Part shown: positions 22,625 to 34,774 of the stretch, in pieces
How positions within the stretch are numbered: position 1 is the stretch's first letter
How the letters are laid out: the number at the start of each line of letters is the position of its first letter
Source: Gloeophyllum trabeum ATCC 11539
Taxonomy: Eukaryota > Basidiomycota > Agaricomycetes > Gloeophyllales > Gloeophyllaceae
Assembly (NCBI RefSeq): GCF_000344685.1
Contig: NW_006920413.1
Location: 1,367,717-1,431,716, forward strand
Direction of reading: 5' to 3'
Length of the DNA stretch: 64,000 nt
Program-made: the position numbers and the translations under genes
Notes under the pieces: generated by a model
Database searches by the model: none
What the model saw: the letters and a program-made list of their open reading frames with translations, nothing else
What the model was told of the DNA's origin: nothing

Positions 22625-23110
22625 GAAGGGGCAATGTAGGATCTAAAAGCGAGAAATAAAAACAAACTCACATGAGGGATGCAATTCCATCCGGAGACCC
22701 TGTATCCATCGTATTCCGTCCGCTCTATGATATTCAAACGCGTGGAAGATGCCCGGCGGCATGAAGAGGCATATGCGGCCGGATGTCGAAGACGTACTTA
22801 CCCGGTCGCAATGCAGGACAGGCCTATGCGGACGCCTAATGTACAGACAACTGCAATGTTATAGATATGCATCTGATACGGATGCAGTGCAACATAGACA
22901 GTTATTTACCTATAACTCGCTCTACCTTAGCTCCTCGCCATCAGTGCACGCGAGACACATGGACACAGAATATTTACAGTAGACTGCACTGGCTAGACAT
23001 ATATCAGAAGCTGCCAGCAAGATATCAATAGTAATCAGCCAGGACGAAGAGCTTGCGTAGTCGACGAGAGCAGGTTCGAATATGCTGTGACCCAGCCGTG
23101 ATGCACCATG
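22625..23110 (+). repeat. Gap-flanking direct repeat, copy 1
   Basis: This 486 bp block runs into the first gap and matches 23495-23980 with a single difference that I could see (c at 23106 against g at 23976). It is probably one locus present twice through contig-end overlap. Confidence 0.9.
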
Positions 23111-23494
23111 NNNNNNNNNNNNNNNNNNNNNNNNNNNNNNNNNNNNNNNNNNNNNNNNNNNNNNNNNNNNNNNNNNNNNNNNNNNNNNNNNNNNNNNNNN
23201 NNNNNNNNNNNNNNNNNNNNNNNNNNNNNNNNNNNNNNNNNNNNNNNNNNNNNNNNNNNNNNNNNNNNNNNNNNNNNNNNNNNNNNNNNNNNNNNNNNNN
23301 NNNNNNNNNNNNNNNNNNNNNNNNNNNNNNNNNNNNNNNNNNNNNNNNNNNNNNNNNNNNNNNNNNNNNNNNNNNNNNNNNNNNNNNNNNNNNNNNNNNN
23401 NNNNNNNNNNNNNNNNNNNNNNNNNNNNNNNNNNNNNNNNNNNNNNNNNNNNNNNNNNNNNNNNNNNNNNNNNNNNNNNNNNNNNNNNNNNNNN
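23111..23494. other. Assembly gap (384 N)
   Basis: Run of N between two copies of the same 486 bp sequence. Translations across it are meaningless. Confidence 0.99.
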
Positions 23495-23980
23495 GAAGGG
23501 GCAATGTAGGATCTAAAAGCGAGAAATAAAAACAAACTCACATGAGGGATGCAATTCCATCCGGAGACCCTGTATCCATCGTATTCCGTCCGCTCTATGA
23601 TATTCAAACGCGTGGAAGATGCCCGGCGGCATGAAGAGGCATATGCGGCCGGATGTCGAAGACGTACTTACCCGGTCGCAATGCAGGACAGGCCTATGCG
23701 GACGCCTAATGTACAGACAACTGCAATGTTATAGATATGCATCTGATACGGATGCAGTGCAACATAGACAGTTATTTACCTATAACTCGCTCTACCTTAG
23801 CTCCTCGCCATCAGTGCACGCGAGACACATGGACACAGAATATTTACAGTAGACTGCACTGGCTAGACATATATCAGAAGCTGCCAGCAAGATATCAATA
23901 GTAATCAGCCAGGACGAAGAGCTTGCGTAGTCGACGAGAGCAGGTTCGAATATGCTGTGACCCAGCCGTGATGCAGCATG
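23495..23980 (+). repeat. Gap-flanking direct repeat, copy 2
   Basis: Begins at the first base after the gap and repeats 22625-23110. Confidence 0.9.
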
Positions 23981-24867
23981 ACCATGAATTCGGACAGAAT
24001 CCGGACGGCGCTGTGGCTGTCGCTCTCGTCCACGACGTGCCTCTGGAATTCTGGTGTCTAGTATCGCGGCGTACATGTCTCTTTGGCCTTCAGATTGCTC
24101 TAAGTCTAACAACGTCTTCCAAATGACTCTGCGATGACTTGGGAGCTGGCTTACGAGGTAGGATAGCGATGATGGACTGGAGCCCCGATAACAGTGGTAT
24201 GCTACTGCAGCAATGATGCTGTAGCTTTCCTCTGCTTCTGTAAGTATCCGATTATTTAGTATCTTCCCATTGTTTGAATATTTGCCTATGTCATTGTTCA
24301 TGTAACGGTTGTTTGACTGTTTATTTGCTTGCGATCGACCAGTCCGAACCCTCTCTACTGAAGCTATTGTATTAGCATCGCTGACCTACTATTACCATCG
24401 TGGTTGTCTTTTGACTCCCTCCTGGCGCTGCTCGCGGCTGGGACAGGGTTGGGACCGCCTTCCAACCCTAGCCGATCCCTGTCCTCTAACCGCGCTGCAC
24501 TACATCAAGTATCGCTTTTATCACGGGTAAGTGCGTTAACGCAATCGGTATGCATCCTCGATGCTTATCCATCATTTTACAGGTTTTGTACCGCTTCTTC
24601 CGTCCTCTGTCTAGCTTTCTTCCGGGTGGTTCTGCCAATGCAGCCCGCTTGAAAGGACTGTCACTTGGCAATCTCCTCATGCTGAACTAGGATACGACTA
24701 TTGTGCTGATGTGCTTGTGAGTATCCTACTGTGGCTGGTTCTGCTACTGCTGTCATGCATTCAGCAGTGTTCATATTGGGATCTTGGTGAATGTTTGCAT
24801 ATCTGGACATCATCTATGCCCACAAATGTTCTGGAATGCGATGCAATGCATAGGAGCAATATGCTAT

Positions 24868-25485
24868 GAATTTATCGTATCTTTCCGAGGCTTTATACGG
24901 TGCGATCGGCCGCTGCCATTGAGCACAGTGAGCGCGACATTCCTGACGGCGATGACGTTCGATCGGAGCGTGCAAGTGGCGGCGCGTACATGTCAAATCC
25001 ATCAAACGAATTTTGTGTATTTAATGAGATTTATTCCATATTTTTACGACTACATACAAATGCTACAGCCATGCTCATCGTCGGCGACGACGACGAGAGG
25101 CCTAAAGCGGGCGGCGACAACACGCCGGGCGCCGACGCTGGCGTTGTCACCTGACCCGTGGCGGTACGCCCTAGGGTTGGGGTCTGCTACCAGACTTCTA
25201 CCCGGACCGCTGCCGGAAGCGGCAAGGGCATGGTGGTCGACGGGGAAGACAGCGAGGACGGGGTGTCGAGCAGAGTAGCGGACGGCCTTATTATACTAGC
25301 GTAGGCGGTGACGTGTACTGTATGTAGACCGATGCTCGAGCGTTGAAGTCAAGGGGGACGAGGTGGGGTACCCAGGGGGGGCGTTCAGGTGGGGTGGCAA
25401 AATAAGGTTTTCAAGACCCCTTGGTCTCGCGTCTTGGGGCGTAGTCCCAAGTCTAAGGAATCTCGCTTTTGGTGTCACTCGGGTG
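24868..25485. repeat. Right terminal inverted repeat
   Basis: Reverse complement of 21621-22244; the outer end is followed by the CTCTGGAG target duplication. Confidence 0.88.
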
Positions 25486-25493
25486 CTCTGGAG

Positions 25494-26464
25494 AGCGAGC
25501 AGTTGAACGTAGAACCACTGCCGGAGAACAACATGTACGTCAAGAAAGCTCATTTTGAGCGGCCACATTTCGGCCGGCCTGACGGCCGCCTCAATATGGC
25601 AGGAGACTCAATTTATGTCCAGCAGGTAAGTAGCTACCCCCGAGGTCCGCATTGAGGGATACAGTACATGATCTCCTCAGAGCGGAGCATACCACCACCA
25701 AATGACCCCTAGAGGACGGATGAAAGAGGGTACGAAACCCCTCAGTACAAATGGGGGGATAATACCCGAAGGATATAAATAAAGTCATTCTAAAACGAGG
25801 TAAATAGCCCCTGTCCAACGAAAAGCCACGTGTTGCCACTGAAGCCAGCACTGTACTGATAACCAATTCCCAAGGGAATCGGAACAACGAGTAAGTATGC
25901 ATACGGTTGCATCTATTCGCGTCCTTATATGTCCGCGGGGAGGTCTAACCCTTCGGCTTGATTAGTTTATGTTCATATCTTTAGTTGAGGCCCATCAGTA
26001 TCGGTTGGCAGCTCGAACATGATGCGGACGACATGGAAGTAACCCGATCATGGGCTGCGAGTGCAGGTAAGATTTAAACAACACCTGCGCTCTAATCCAA
26101 GGTCTGTCCGCTTCGCACTGAACTTGACGTACTTCTCTGGTACTTGAGATCATCTTACTAAGAGCCCCACCTCATGGGAAGAAGTCTTGTTTTGCTGTGT
26201 GACACTCAAATTATTCTGCACTAACTTTACCACATGCTCGTGCTCGACATGTCTGTGTTGCCGTTGTCGCTTTAACAGTACGAGTTAGTGGCCCAGCTTG
26301 CCACAAATTGGCCACAAATCTGGAGATAGGTGGCGGTGCTATCTCCTTCGGACTCCGATTGGTCGACGCGTACCGGTCCGAGACGCGTTCAAAGCCGCGC
26401 GCTTCCTGAATCTTAGCTCTCGTTCCAGGTCGTTTGATTCAGCATTGCACCTGGTAACCTAAAG
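25494..26464. other. Intergenic region upstream of DUO1
   Basis: No gene recognised. A short GC-rich palindromic patch (ggccggcctgacggccgcc-like) lies near 25573-25590. The right part is presumed promoter. Confidence 0.4.
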
Positions 26465-27532
26465 ATGTATTCCGAAGACTCCCTGGATATTACAATCAGA
26501 CGGGATGACCCACACTTGATGTCGGAATCTCCTCTGTTCCCTTCGCAATCTTCCAATACCGGGCCTGGCGGGGACGACCTTTCTCTGTCCGAACTGTCCC
26601 TGAACACCAAACCTGCCGCGCCACGGAAACGGTTCAGTTTATTTGCTCAGCCACCAGAGGAAGACTCGGTGGATCAAGACGACGAGGATAATGTTGAGGG
26701 CGAAGAGGAAGACGGTGAAGAGGCGGAGAAGCGGCGGAAGAGTGCTGCGCGGACGAGGGACGAGAAGCTTCAGCACGATCTGTTCCTTCTACGAAAGCTG
26801 AACTCGGCATTCTCTGTCTACAATGAGGCACTGCGAGAGGCCAAGACGAGCACCGAGGTGTGTCGTTTATTCTACCATCCAGTAACGCGCTTCGTATAGC
26901 CACCGTCCAGACAGTGTCCGCCCAGTTACAACAGACTGATGCGCTGCTGGATAAATACGTAAACATCTTATCGAAGTCTCACTCGGTTGCTGGCTTGATC
27001 TTTGACGAGAAATGGCACGGTGCAGAGGTGGTATGTCCATCTTCCTTCCGAGTCACCACTTTACATTAGCGCTTACGTGCCATCCATCTAGGACCAGGAA
27101 GAACTGGAGCGGGAGTTAGAAGAGGCGGAAGCTAGAGCTCGGCAGGAGGAGGAAGAGCGCGCACGTGCGGAGCAGTTAGAGCGTGAACGGCTCGAAAGGG
27201 AAGAACAGGAGCGGAAAGAACGTCAAGAGAGGGCGAGGCTAGAGCAAGAGAAGCGGGAACTAGCCGCGGCCTCGAGAGGGAGAGTAACTGGAGTGAGGGG
27301 GACCCGCGCTTCCATGCGAGGGGCGCGAGCGTCTTCACGTGCAGGCGAGTCGAAGTTGCTGTCTTCAGAGGATTGTGTCGCTAATAACACGTTCTACTCA
27401 GCCTCGACATCTGGTGCTCCTGGTCCCAGGTCAGCAAGTGGAACTGGCCAAACCGGGATTCCTCAGGGAGTGTCTCGATCGAGTTCTTCGCTCTCCCGAG
27501 GATCAGTAAAGAATAGAGGGAGATGGAGCTAA
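26465..27532 (+). CDS. DUO1: DASH/Dam1 complex subunit Duo1
   Basis: Outer-kinetochore component of the DASH ring that couples chromosomes to spindle microtubules. Three exons were read. The first has an acidic stretch (EEDSVDQDDEDNVEGEEED), then the diagnostic DEKLQHDLFLLRKLNSAFSV and YNEALREAKTSTE. After an intron of about 60 nt come VSAQLQQTDALLDKYVNILS and GLIFDEKWHGAE. A second intron is followed by a charged coiled coil (ELERELEEAEARARQEEEER and onward, residues ~165-220). The tail is Ser/Arg-rich with GTRASMRGARASSRAG, ending NRGRWS. The conserved helical pair is complete. The ATG at 26465 is the first in frame. The end is read through without splicing, so a small C-terminal intron may have been missed. 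Confidence 0.85.
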
Positions 27533-27800
27533 GTCGTAGTATGTGAGATACCCTGGTTGTCGGATGGTGGCACTGTATCGATATTTTTGCCTGCTGTATC
27601 ACATTCCTTCTCCGTGCTCTATATACCACTGCTATGTATGGTTGTTGTAGGAGTTGAGTGAATTAACTCATAGCCTGGGATGCTAAAGGATGGCGAGCTA
27701 AAAATAGATCTTGATCGACAAGTACTAAGAATAGCACGCGGTCCATAATTTCTTGCAGTCATTTACGACTTGCACAAGGCCACTTGCAATCAACAGTACA

Positions 27801-30800
27801 ATGCCCAAAGCCTCCGCCGCAAAACGCAAGCGCGACCATGAATCGGACGTCTCTGACTGGGATATATCCTCGGGGTCTAATGCTGACTCGGACGGCGAAA
27901 TCGACATTTCGTCTGCACTGGTCGGAAAGAAACCCAAACTTGCGGCCCCGAAGCAGGATGAAGAGGGTGTACCAGAAGACGAGGATGATGATGAGCACCT
28001 GCAGGATATTATTCGGGAATCTATAGCGAAGCGCGACACCAAGGGGGGCACGGAAGTGCTGAAGAAGGTGAAGGGCAAGAATAAGATGGTCAAAGGCGAA
28101 GTCGGGGGAGGGAGTTTCCAGAGCATGGGTGCGTGCTTTTGGGGAAGAGTTCCTTAAAGGCCAGCCGCTAACGTCGTCTTCAGGGTTACATCCTTGGCTA
28201 TTGAGGTCTCTGACGCTACAAGGGTACCGCACTCCAACACCCATTCAGCGACTGGCGATCCCGGCCCTGTTGTCCAACCCGCCTCGTGATCTAGTAGGTA
28301 TGGCTCGTACAGGCTCTGGGAAGTCATTAGCGTATATGGTACCTCTCGTTCAACGGCTCGGTGGTCGTCACTCGACAGCGTTTGGCGCGCGCGCTCTGAT
28401 TCTCTTGCCTGCTCGAGAGTTGGCGTTGCAAGTTCTCAAAGTGGGAAAGGAGTTGGCTAGAGGGTGGCATGCTGGAGAAGGTGATCACGCTGGAGAGAAG
28501 AATACCGACGATGGCAAGAAGGGCCAGGGTCTGCGATGGGGCCTAGTAGTAGGCGGTGAAGGGATGGACGAGCAGTTCGAAATGATCACGAATAACCCTG
28601 ACGTGTACGTCGCAGAATATATTCCTCGTGTATATCAGCTGACAACCACTAACAAGAATTATTGCTACTCCCGGTCGACTGCTGCATCTCATTGTCGAGA
28701 TGAACTTGGACCTCAAATCTGTGCAATATGTGGTGTTTGACGAAGCCGATCGTCTATTCGAGATGGGCTTTGAAACCGCTCTGACCGAGATTCTGCATCG
28801 TCTGCCAACAACGAGGCAAACTCTTCTTTTTTCCGCGACTCTCCCAAAGTCACTAGTGGAGTTCGCCAAGGCCGGTCTACAGAATCCCAAGCTTGTCCGC
28901 TTGGACGCGGAAACGAAGATCAGCACCGATCTTCGCATGGCCTTCTTCTCCGTCAAGCAAGCCGAAAAGGACGCCAGTCTGTTTTTCCTTCTGCGGAATG
29001 TCATCGGTGTCCCCCTCGGGAGCTCCAAGAGGGAAGAGGAATCCCCCGATAAGAAGGGCAAAGGAAAAGCCAAGTATGACCATGTAACAGGCCCGCATCA
29101 AACCCTCATATTCGCGGCGACGAAGCACCATGTCGAATACCTGACACAGCTGTTGTCAACTGCCGGGTACTCCGTCTCGCAGATCTACGGCTCATTGGAT
29201 CAGACCGCCCGTACGCATCAAATGGATCAATTCCGGCGGGGACTGACAAACATCCTGGTCGTCACCGATGTTGCTGCAAGAGGTATCGATATCCCTGTCC
29301 TGGAGAATGTCGTGAACTACGATTTCCCGCAGGGGGCACGAGTGTTTGTCCACCGTGTAGGACGGACTGCTCGAGCAGGTCGCAGCGGCTGGGCGTGGTC
29401 ATTCGTCACGAACACCGAACTACCTTATCTCTTGGATCTGCAACTCTTCCTGACACGCCCCATCAAGAAGGAACTTCCCCCAGGTTCCGGAGACGAAGCT
29501 TACACAGAGTCGCTCGTGCTCGGCACATTTGACAGGACCAAGCTGGACGAGGAAGTGGAGTTTGTGCGGTCCCTGGACGAGGAGAACCACAATTTACCCG
29601 CCCTCCGAGAGGTCATGCGGAAAGGCCACAAGATGTATGAGCGAAGCAAGGGCAAGGCGAGCCAAGCGAGCTACAAGCGGGCGAAGGAGATGATCAAGGA
29701 CGGGACGAAGTGGGGGTTGGCGGGCTCCGAGGCCGGTATCCATCCTGTGCTCTTCAGAGGCAAGGAGAACGAGCAGCAGAGCCGGGACCAGGATCAGGCC
29801 AGGAAGGCATTGTTGCAAAAGGTCAATTCGTTTCGGCCTACGGAGACGGTGTTCGAGATCGGGTCGCGAGGGAAGACGGAGAGTGCGCAGCTTATGAAGG
29901 AAAGGCGGAAAGCGTTGGAGAAGGCTGCCAGTCGCGCCGTTGTGCCTATTACTCCGGTTGACTCGAGGGACTCTGATGCTGACGAGCCGGAGGCGGGATC
30001 TAGTGGCAAAGATGTGGTCATGGCCGACGAGGAAGAAATAGCTGTAAGTTCTGCATTATTCAATCTATGCTGTATTTGTCGCTCAAACCTATGCAGGCTG
30101 TTTTCGAAGTTTCAAGTAAGAAGAAAGGGAAGGAGAAAGCATCTAGTTTCCGAGACGAGGAATTCTACATGTCGCATTACCAGACCGGTGCCGAGACGGA
30201 GAAAGGGTGAGCAGCCTCCTCCTTATCTATTCTACATCGACTCAGTCATCTATTGCAGCTACTCCCTACGAGACGGCGCGTCCTTCGTCGAGCAAGCGCG
30301 CAACGCCACGTTCGACCTCACCAACGACGAAGGTCTCGCCGCGCAGAAGCGCATGCAGCTCACGTGGGACAAGAAGAAAAAGAAGTTCATCAAAGGCGCA
30401 GGCGAGGGCGCGGACAATGTGAAGCTCGTAAAGACCGAGAGCGGCGTGCGCCTGCCGGCTACGTACCGTAGCGGGCGCTTCGACGAGTGGAAGGCGAAGA
30501 GCAAGGTGCACCTGCCCCGGGTGGGTGAGGCTGAGCTTGAGACTGCGAGGAATAAGGGTAATTTCGGGGGGAGGCGGTTCAAGCATAATAAGGTGACTGC
30601 TGCGAAGCCGCTGGATAAGCTCAGCAAGGATTACGAGCGGAAGACACGGCAGCTGAATAAGAAAGGCGCGGGAGAGGAGGATGGACCCTCACCGAAGGGA
30701 GGGAAGAAAGGGTTTGCAGCGAGCAAAAGATACGGCGGCCAGACGGCGGGGCACGTCAAGAACGAGCTCAAGAACGCCGCGCAGATCCGGAAGGAGCGCA

Positions 30801-30862
30801 AGCTGTACGAGCAGAGGAAGGCCAAGAACGCGAGACCCAGTCGGCGGAAGGGGAGGCGGTAG
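27801..30862 (+). CDS. DBP10: DEAD-box RNA helicase Dbp10 (ribosome biogenesis)
   Basis: Nucleolar ATP-dependent RNA helicase for 60S ribosomal subunit maturation, about 940 residues. Five exons were read. The first is an acidic leader (MPKASAAKRKRDHESDVSDW). The helicase core has the Q motif region GYRTPTPIQRLAIPALL, motif I ARTGSGKS, Ia PARELALQ, Ib TPGRLLH (restored by splicing out the intron near 28607-28660), II DEAD in VVFDEADRLFEMGF, III SATL, IV LIFAATKHH, V TDVAARGID and VI HRVGRTARAGRSG. The Dbp10 C-terminal domain follows, including SLRDGASFVEQARNATFDLT and DEGLAAQKRMQLTWDKKKKK. A lysine/arginine-rich end (RKAKNARPSRRKGRR) is typical of nucleolar proteins. It lies 268 bp downstream of DUO1 on the same strand. 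Confidence 0.93.
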
Positions 30863-30906
30863 TTTGTTGTTACCAATGCTCGCATGTACTCTATATACTG
30901 CTTCTG

Positions 30907-32748
30907 CTACTTGCGTTTTGTCGTGGAATACTCCCATCGTGCTCCGTCTCCCTGCACGATCTTTGCGCCCTCCTTCCCCGCTAAGAGGTCGACGCCTACA
31001 CTTCTTAGGGCGTTCACGCACCACTCGGGGTACCCGGCGTCGCCGAAGTAGTTGTCGAAGAACTTGTGTAGGTAGTCCGGGAAGGTGCCCTGGAGGATGG
31101 CGTCGCGCGCGCCGCCCATTACTTGGGCTTGGAATGTTAGGTTGTGCATTGTGACAGCTGGGTGCGTAGGCGAGATTAAAAACAAGTCAAATGTTTGGTG
31201 TGAGCTAGACTGACCGTGAGCGGCGACGGTTTCGAGGGTGACTATGTGATGCAGCATGGCTCTGGTGGTTCCGCCCTTGCATGTCGGACAAGGGCAGTTC
31301 TCGTCTATCGGCACAAACTCTGTGGCATGTTTGCCCAACTCTGGTGCAAGGATCAGCGATTGTCGAGCTGGCTGCAGAATGGGATACTCTTACTTAGATT
31401 CATAGGTCCTTTGAAGGTGAGAGCCACGCCGAAACGCGCCGTACGTGTTGGGAACACACAGTCCGCCTGTTATTTGGTTGGTGGTCAGCGCTAGGTTGCT
31501 TGTTCGGATAAAGCTCACCATGTCGACGCCTAGTGCTGCGCATACGAGGAGATCTAACCGCCTGATTGTTTAGAAAGGTTGATGCACTGCAGGGAGCGTC
31601 TTACCTTCCGCAAACCCAACTCCCATGCAATATCGTGGCTCTGAAGAGAAAGGTATTTTCAGGACAAGCAACGACGGGATTCGCTGGGGACTCACTGTCT
31701 GCTGGGAGCTTATCTGCGCATTGCTTGACTCTGCCTTGCCTGTCAATTACTGGCTGGGTATTCGCATGGAAACGCACATTCTCCAAAATGTATCTGTCTC
31801 GGCATAATAAGCAATCCGAATATACTCCGAGCTTATTACCGACCTTTAGCTTCGCCCCCGCTCAACCCCCCAATCGCGTACCCCGCAACTCGGTCTTTTC
31901 GTTGTATCATCTCGTCGAGGCATTGATTTCGCAGTTCCGGATCAAGGCCGCCTTGGACGATCGCGAAGAGATTTTGGACGTCTGTTCTTCCTGATTTCTC
32001 GTGGTATTCTATGCAGCGGTCGAGCCACCGTACGGATCTGGCCATTGCTTCGGCGACGCGAGGACCTGTGGTTAAGCTGGATACTGAGACGGTATAGAAT
32101 CAATCGTATGGAATAATATGGGTATGAATGTGGCCATACCAACGTCATCTAGCTGCATCATGATGTCTGCTCCGATGGCATGTTGTATCGAGATACTCTC
32201 CTCTGGCTGCAGGACATGAGCAGTGGATAATTTTCAGATATGCGAAGCCGTAACGCACCGTAAGCATAGTAGGTTCCCCAGTAAATGGGCTAGAGAACAA
32301 CGCGCCCTCCTCCGTAATCTTCGTGAACTTGCTCAACGACACCAATTGGAATCCGCCACTGTCCTAGATAAGCCATCTGCATCTACGCAATCGATCTACG
32401 CGTATAATCCTCACAGTAAGCAGGTTATGCCGCCATCCTTGGAACTTGTGCGCGCCGCCTGCTTCTTGCAGGACCTTGGTGCCCGGGCGCAGGTTGAGGT
32501 GGTAGGTGTTGTTCAGGATGAGGGTGATGCCCAGGGATTCGACTTGCTGGGGGGTGAGGCCTTTGATGGCGGCCTGCGTGGCTACAGGCATGAAAGCGGG
32601 AAGAGCGGTAACTCCGTCTGCCGCGCATCGTTGTGTTATTGCGTGAGATATGGTCAAGGACAGGGAACATACGAGGGAGGGTCATGCGGGAGACTCTGGC
32701 TTTGGTCGTGTGACATGTGGCGAGGATCTCGAACTGAAGTGCCGGCAT
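30907..32748 (-). CDS. QTRT1: Queuine tRNA-ribosyltransferase catalytic subunit (TGT)
   Basis: Exchanges guanine-34 for queuine in tRNAs Tyr, His, Asn and Asp. The catalytic subunit works with a QTRT2 partner. About nine exons were read on the minus strand. The protein starts [20 protein letters not shown]. Motifs are [34 protein letters not shown], the active-site aspartate segment [20 protein letters not shown] (after an intron), [32 protein letters not shown] with the nucleophile aspartate region, and the zinc site [19 protein letters not shown] (CxCxxC...H). The length of roughly 420 residues fits the family. It sits just downstream of, and on the same strand as, the mitochondrial tyrosyl-tRNA synthetase (181 bp spacing). 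Exact boundaries of the small central exons are inferred. Confidence 0.9.
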
Positions 32749-32929
32749 TTCTGCGGTGGGGGATAGTCCACGGCGCCCACGCCGTTGTCGAGGACGGCTG
32801 AATGGGAAAGGAATTCGTCGAGGGGCAGAGGAGTTAACGCCCGATGGGATCTGGGTGGCTATGCTATTCGAATGTCGATCTTCAAGCAGTGTATGTATTA
32901 TCATAACTGCGAGTATATACATGTATCGG

Positions 32930-34725
32930 CTAATGTTCGGACAGCGCAATGATTAAATGGTTGCCTTTACCTGCTCGTACTATAGCGAGACGTCCGTCTA
33001 ATAGATCTGAATGTCGCAGCGTGAACCCGACCTCCTCAACCCGCTTATTATTCACGTAAAACCCCTTCGACGACACCAACTGGCGGGCTGCAGCTGCAAC
33101 GCACGCGTCAGACAAGTTTGTAAGACAGCAACAGGAGGACCACCTACACATCGACGGCACAAGGCGATGCTCATGGGCTAATCGCGCAAGCGGCTTTGCG
33201 AACAAATCAGATCCAGAAGAAAATACTAGACGGGGGTCTCCGCGCAGGGCAGCAATCACGTCTGCGGCTTTGATGCCAGTATAGTCCTTCGCGAATAAGG
33301 CTTTTGTGGCAGCGTGGGCTTGACGTAGGCCGTCGACTGTCACAAAGTGATAACGAGGTCAGTATGTGGCGAGAATGGCTAGGTAGTTACTCGCCCCCGT
33401 GGATCATTTCAGTGACCTCATCCGCGAGCAGATGCTGGGCTACCCGACGTTCGGGTGTATTCTAGGACAGCGGGCACTTAGTACATGTGTAAAGAGCGCG
33501 ACAGCACTGCGTACTTTATGCTCGTTGAGCGAAGCGTCGATCGTCTCCATTGGGAGAAGAGTCAGCATTTTGAGCAGTTTTGGTACATCTTCGTCGGTCG
33601 TACGAGTGAAGAACTGGCAGTGATATAAATCATAAGTGCGCTTGAGGAGACGTTCCGCCGGTGCTCACCTGATAGAAATCAAATGGGCTCGTCATGGAGT
33701 CATCCAACCACACAGCGTTCCCCGCGCTCTTCCCAAACTTCTCCCCAGACGACGTAGTGAACAGCGGCGTCGTGAGACAAACCACCGCTTGGTCAGGCCC
33801 CGCGAGGCGGCCGATGAGATCTTGCCCCGCGAGGATGTTTCCCCACTGGTCGGAGCCGCCGATCTGGATTCGGCAGCCTCTTTTGCGGAATAGTGTATAG
33901 AAGTCGTAGGCTTGGAGAAGTTGGTAGGAGAACTCGGTGTAGGACATGCCTTCTTCAGATGAGAGACGAAGCTTGACACTTCAAAGCCCTTGCATATTAA
34001 CCGTGCCATCCCAAGAAAGAGTGTTTGCGACAGTGGGACATACCTTTCTCTCCCTAGCATAGTATTCATTCTCGCATGGACCCCGACAGTGCGCAGAAAC
34101 TCCAGCAAACTCAGGTCCCTAGTCCATTCGAGGTTATTGAGCACCTCCGGAGACCCAATCGTCGGCCCCTCTTGCTTCCACCTCCCCTCAGCATACTCCA
34201 GCCCTTTCCGAAAGAACACCCCCATACTATCCGCGAGCCTCCGCGCGTTCCCCTCGATCCGCTCATTCGCGAGACTATCCCTGTCCCTCGCTTTCGCCCG
34301 CCCCGACGGGTCGCCCACGAGCCCGGTGGCGCCGCCTATCTTAACGCACTTCACAAGAAAAGACGCGTGGCATAGGGAGGGGCACTCACGACGGGATGGA
34401 CGGTGTGCCCGCGGACGTGGAAGTGCATGAGGCACATGAGGGGGAGGAGGTGCCCGACGTGCAGCGCGGGGGCGGTCGGGTCGATGCCCATGTACACGGT
34501 CTGCTTCTCTCTGAGCAGCTGGCCGAGAAGTTCAGGTCTGCCGCGCGTTTAGAGTGTTGGCGGGGACGAAGAACTGAGTGCTTACGAGGATATTTGGGAG
34601 ACCAGCCCGCGACGCTTCACGTCTGTTAGGAGATCGACTTCCATGTGAAAACTCCTGAAATGAGGCAGCTTTGCAAGCCTTTTCCCAGCCCGCAGACGCG
34701 CCCCTCCATGGCGGAATACCTGCAT
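32930..34725 (-). CDS. MSY1: Mitochondrial tyrosyl-tRNA synthetase
   Basis: Class I aminoacyl-tRNA synthetase charging mitochondrial tRNA-Tyr. The best start (34725) gives the basic presequence [20 protein letters not shown] in frame with [17 protein letters not shown]. After splicing follow [20 protein letters not shown] (HIGH box as HVGH), [70 protein letters not shown] (tyrosine-site signature), the KMSKS-loop as [14 protein letters not shown], and PFDFYQFF. The C-terminal S4 RNA-binding domain has [20 protein letters not shown] and ends LIIALSEH. About seven exons, intact. The shorter start at MEVDLLT would lose the presequence. A MITE-like element ends about 50 bp upstream of the ATG. 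Confidence 0.9.
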
Positions 34726-34774
34726 ATTATTAGCAGGCACAACCACTCAAACTCACTGGCAGACTGAAGCTGGT

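Larger units (their letters stand above)
21621..25485. mobile_element. DNA transposon-like element with ~620 bp terminal inverted repeats and 8 bp TSD
   Basis: The ends are inverted repeats of about 620 bp (21621-22244 against 24868-25485), nearly identical and starting CACCCGAGTGACACC. The 8-mer CTCTGGAG lies directly outside both ends (21613-21620 and 25486-25493), a clean target-site duplication. The 2.6 kb interior contains an assembly gap and a duplicated block, and no transposase domain is visible. An 8 bp duplication fits hAT, P or KDZ (Kyakuja/Dileera/Zisupton)-type superfamilies; the long arms suggest a non-autonomous foldback derivative. If the gap flanks are one sequence, the true length is about 3.0 kb. 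Confidence 0.85.

Noticed and set aside
23792..24301. 169-residue minus-strand ORF inside the long-armed element
   Set aside because: It overlaps the gap-flanking duplicate, shows no transposase or other domain, and its composition looks like non-coding sequence. Not annotated as a gene.
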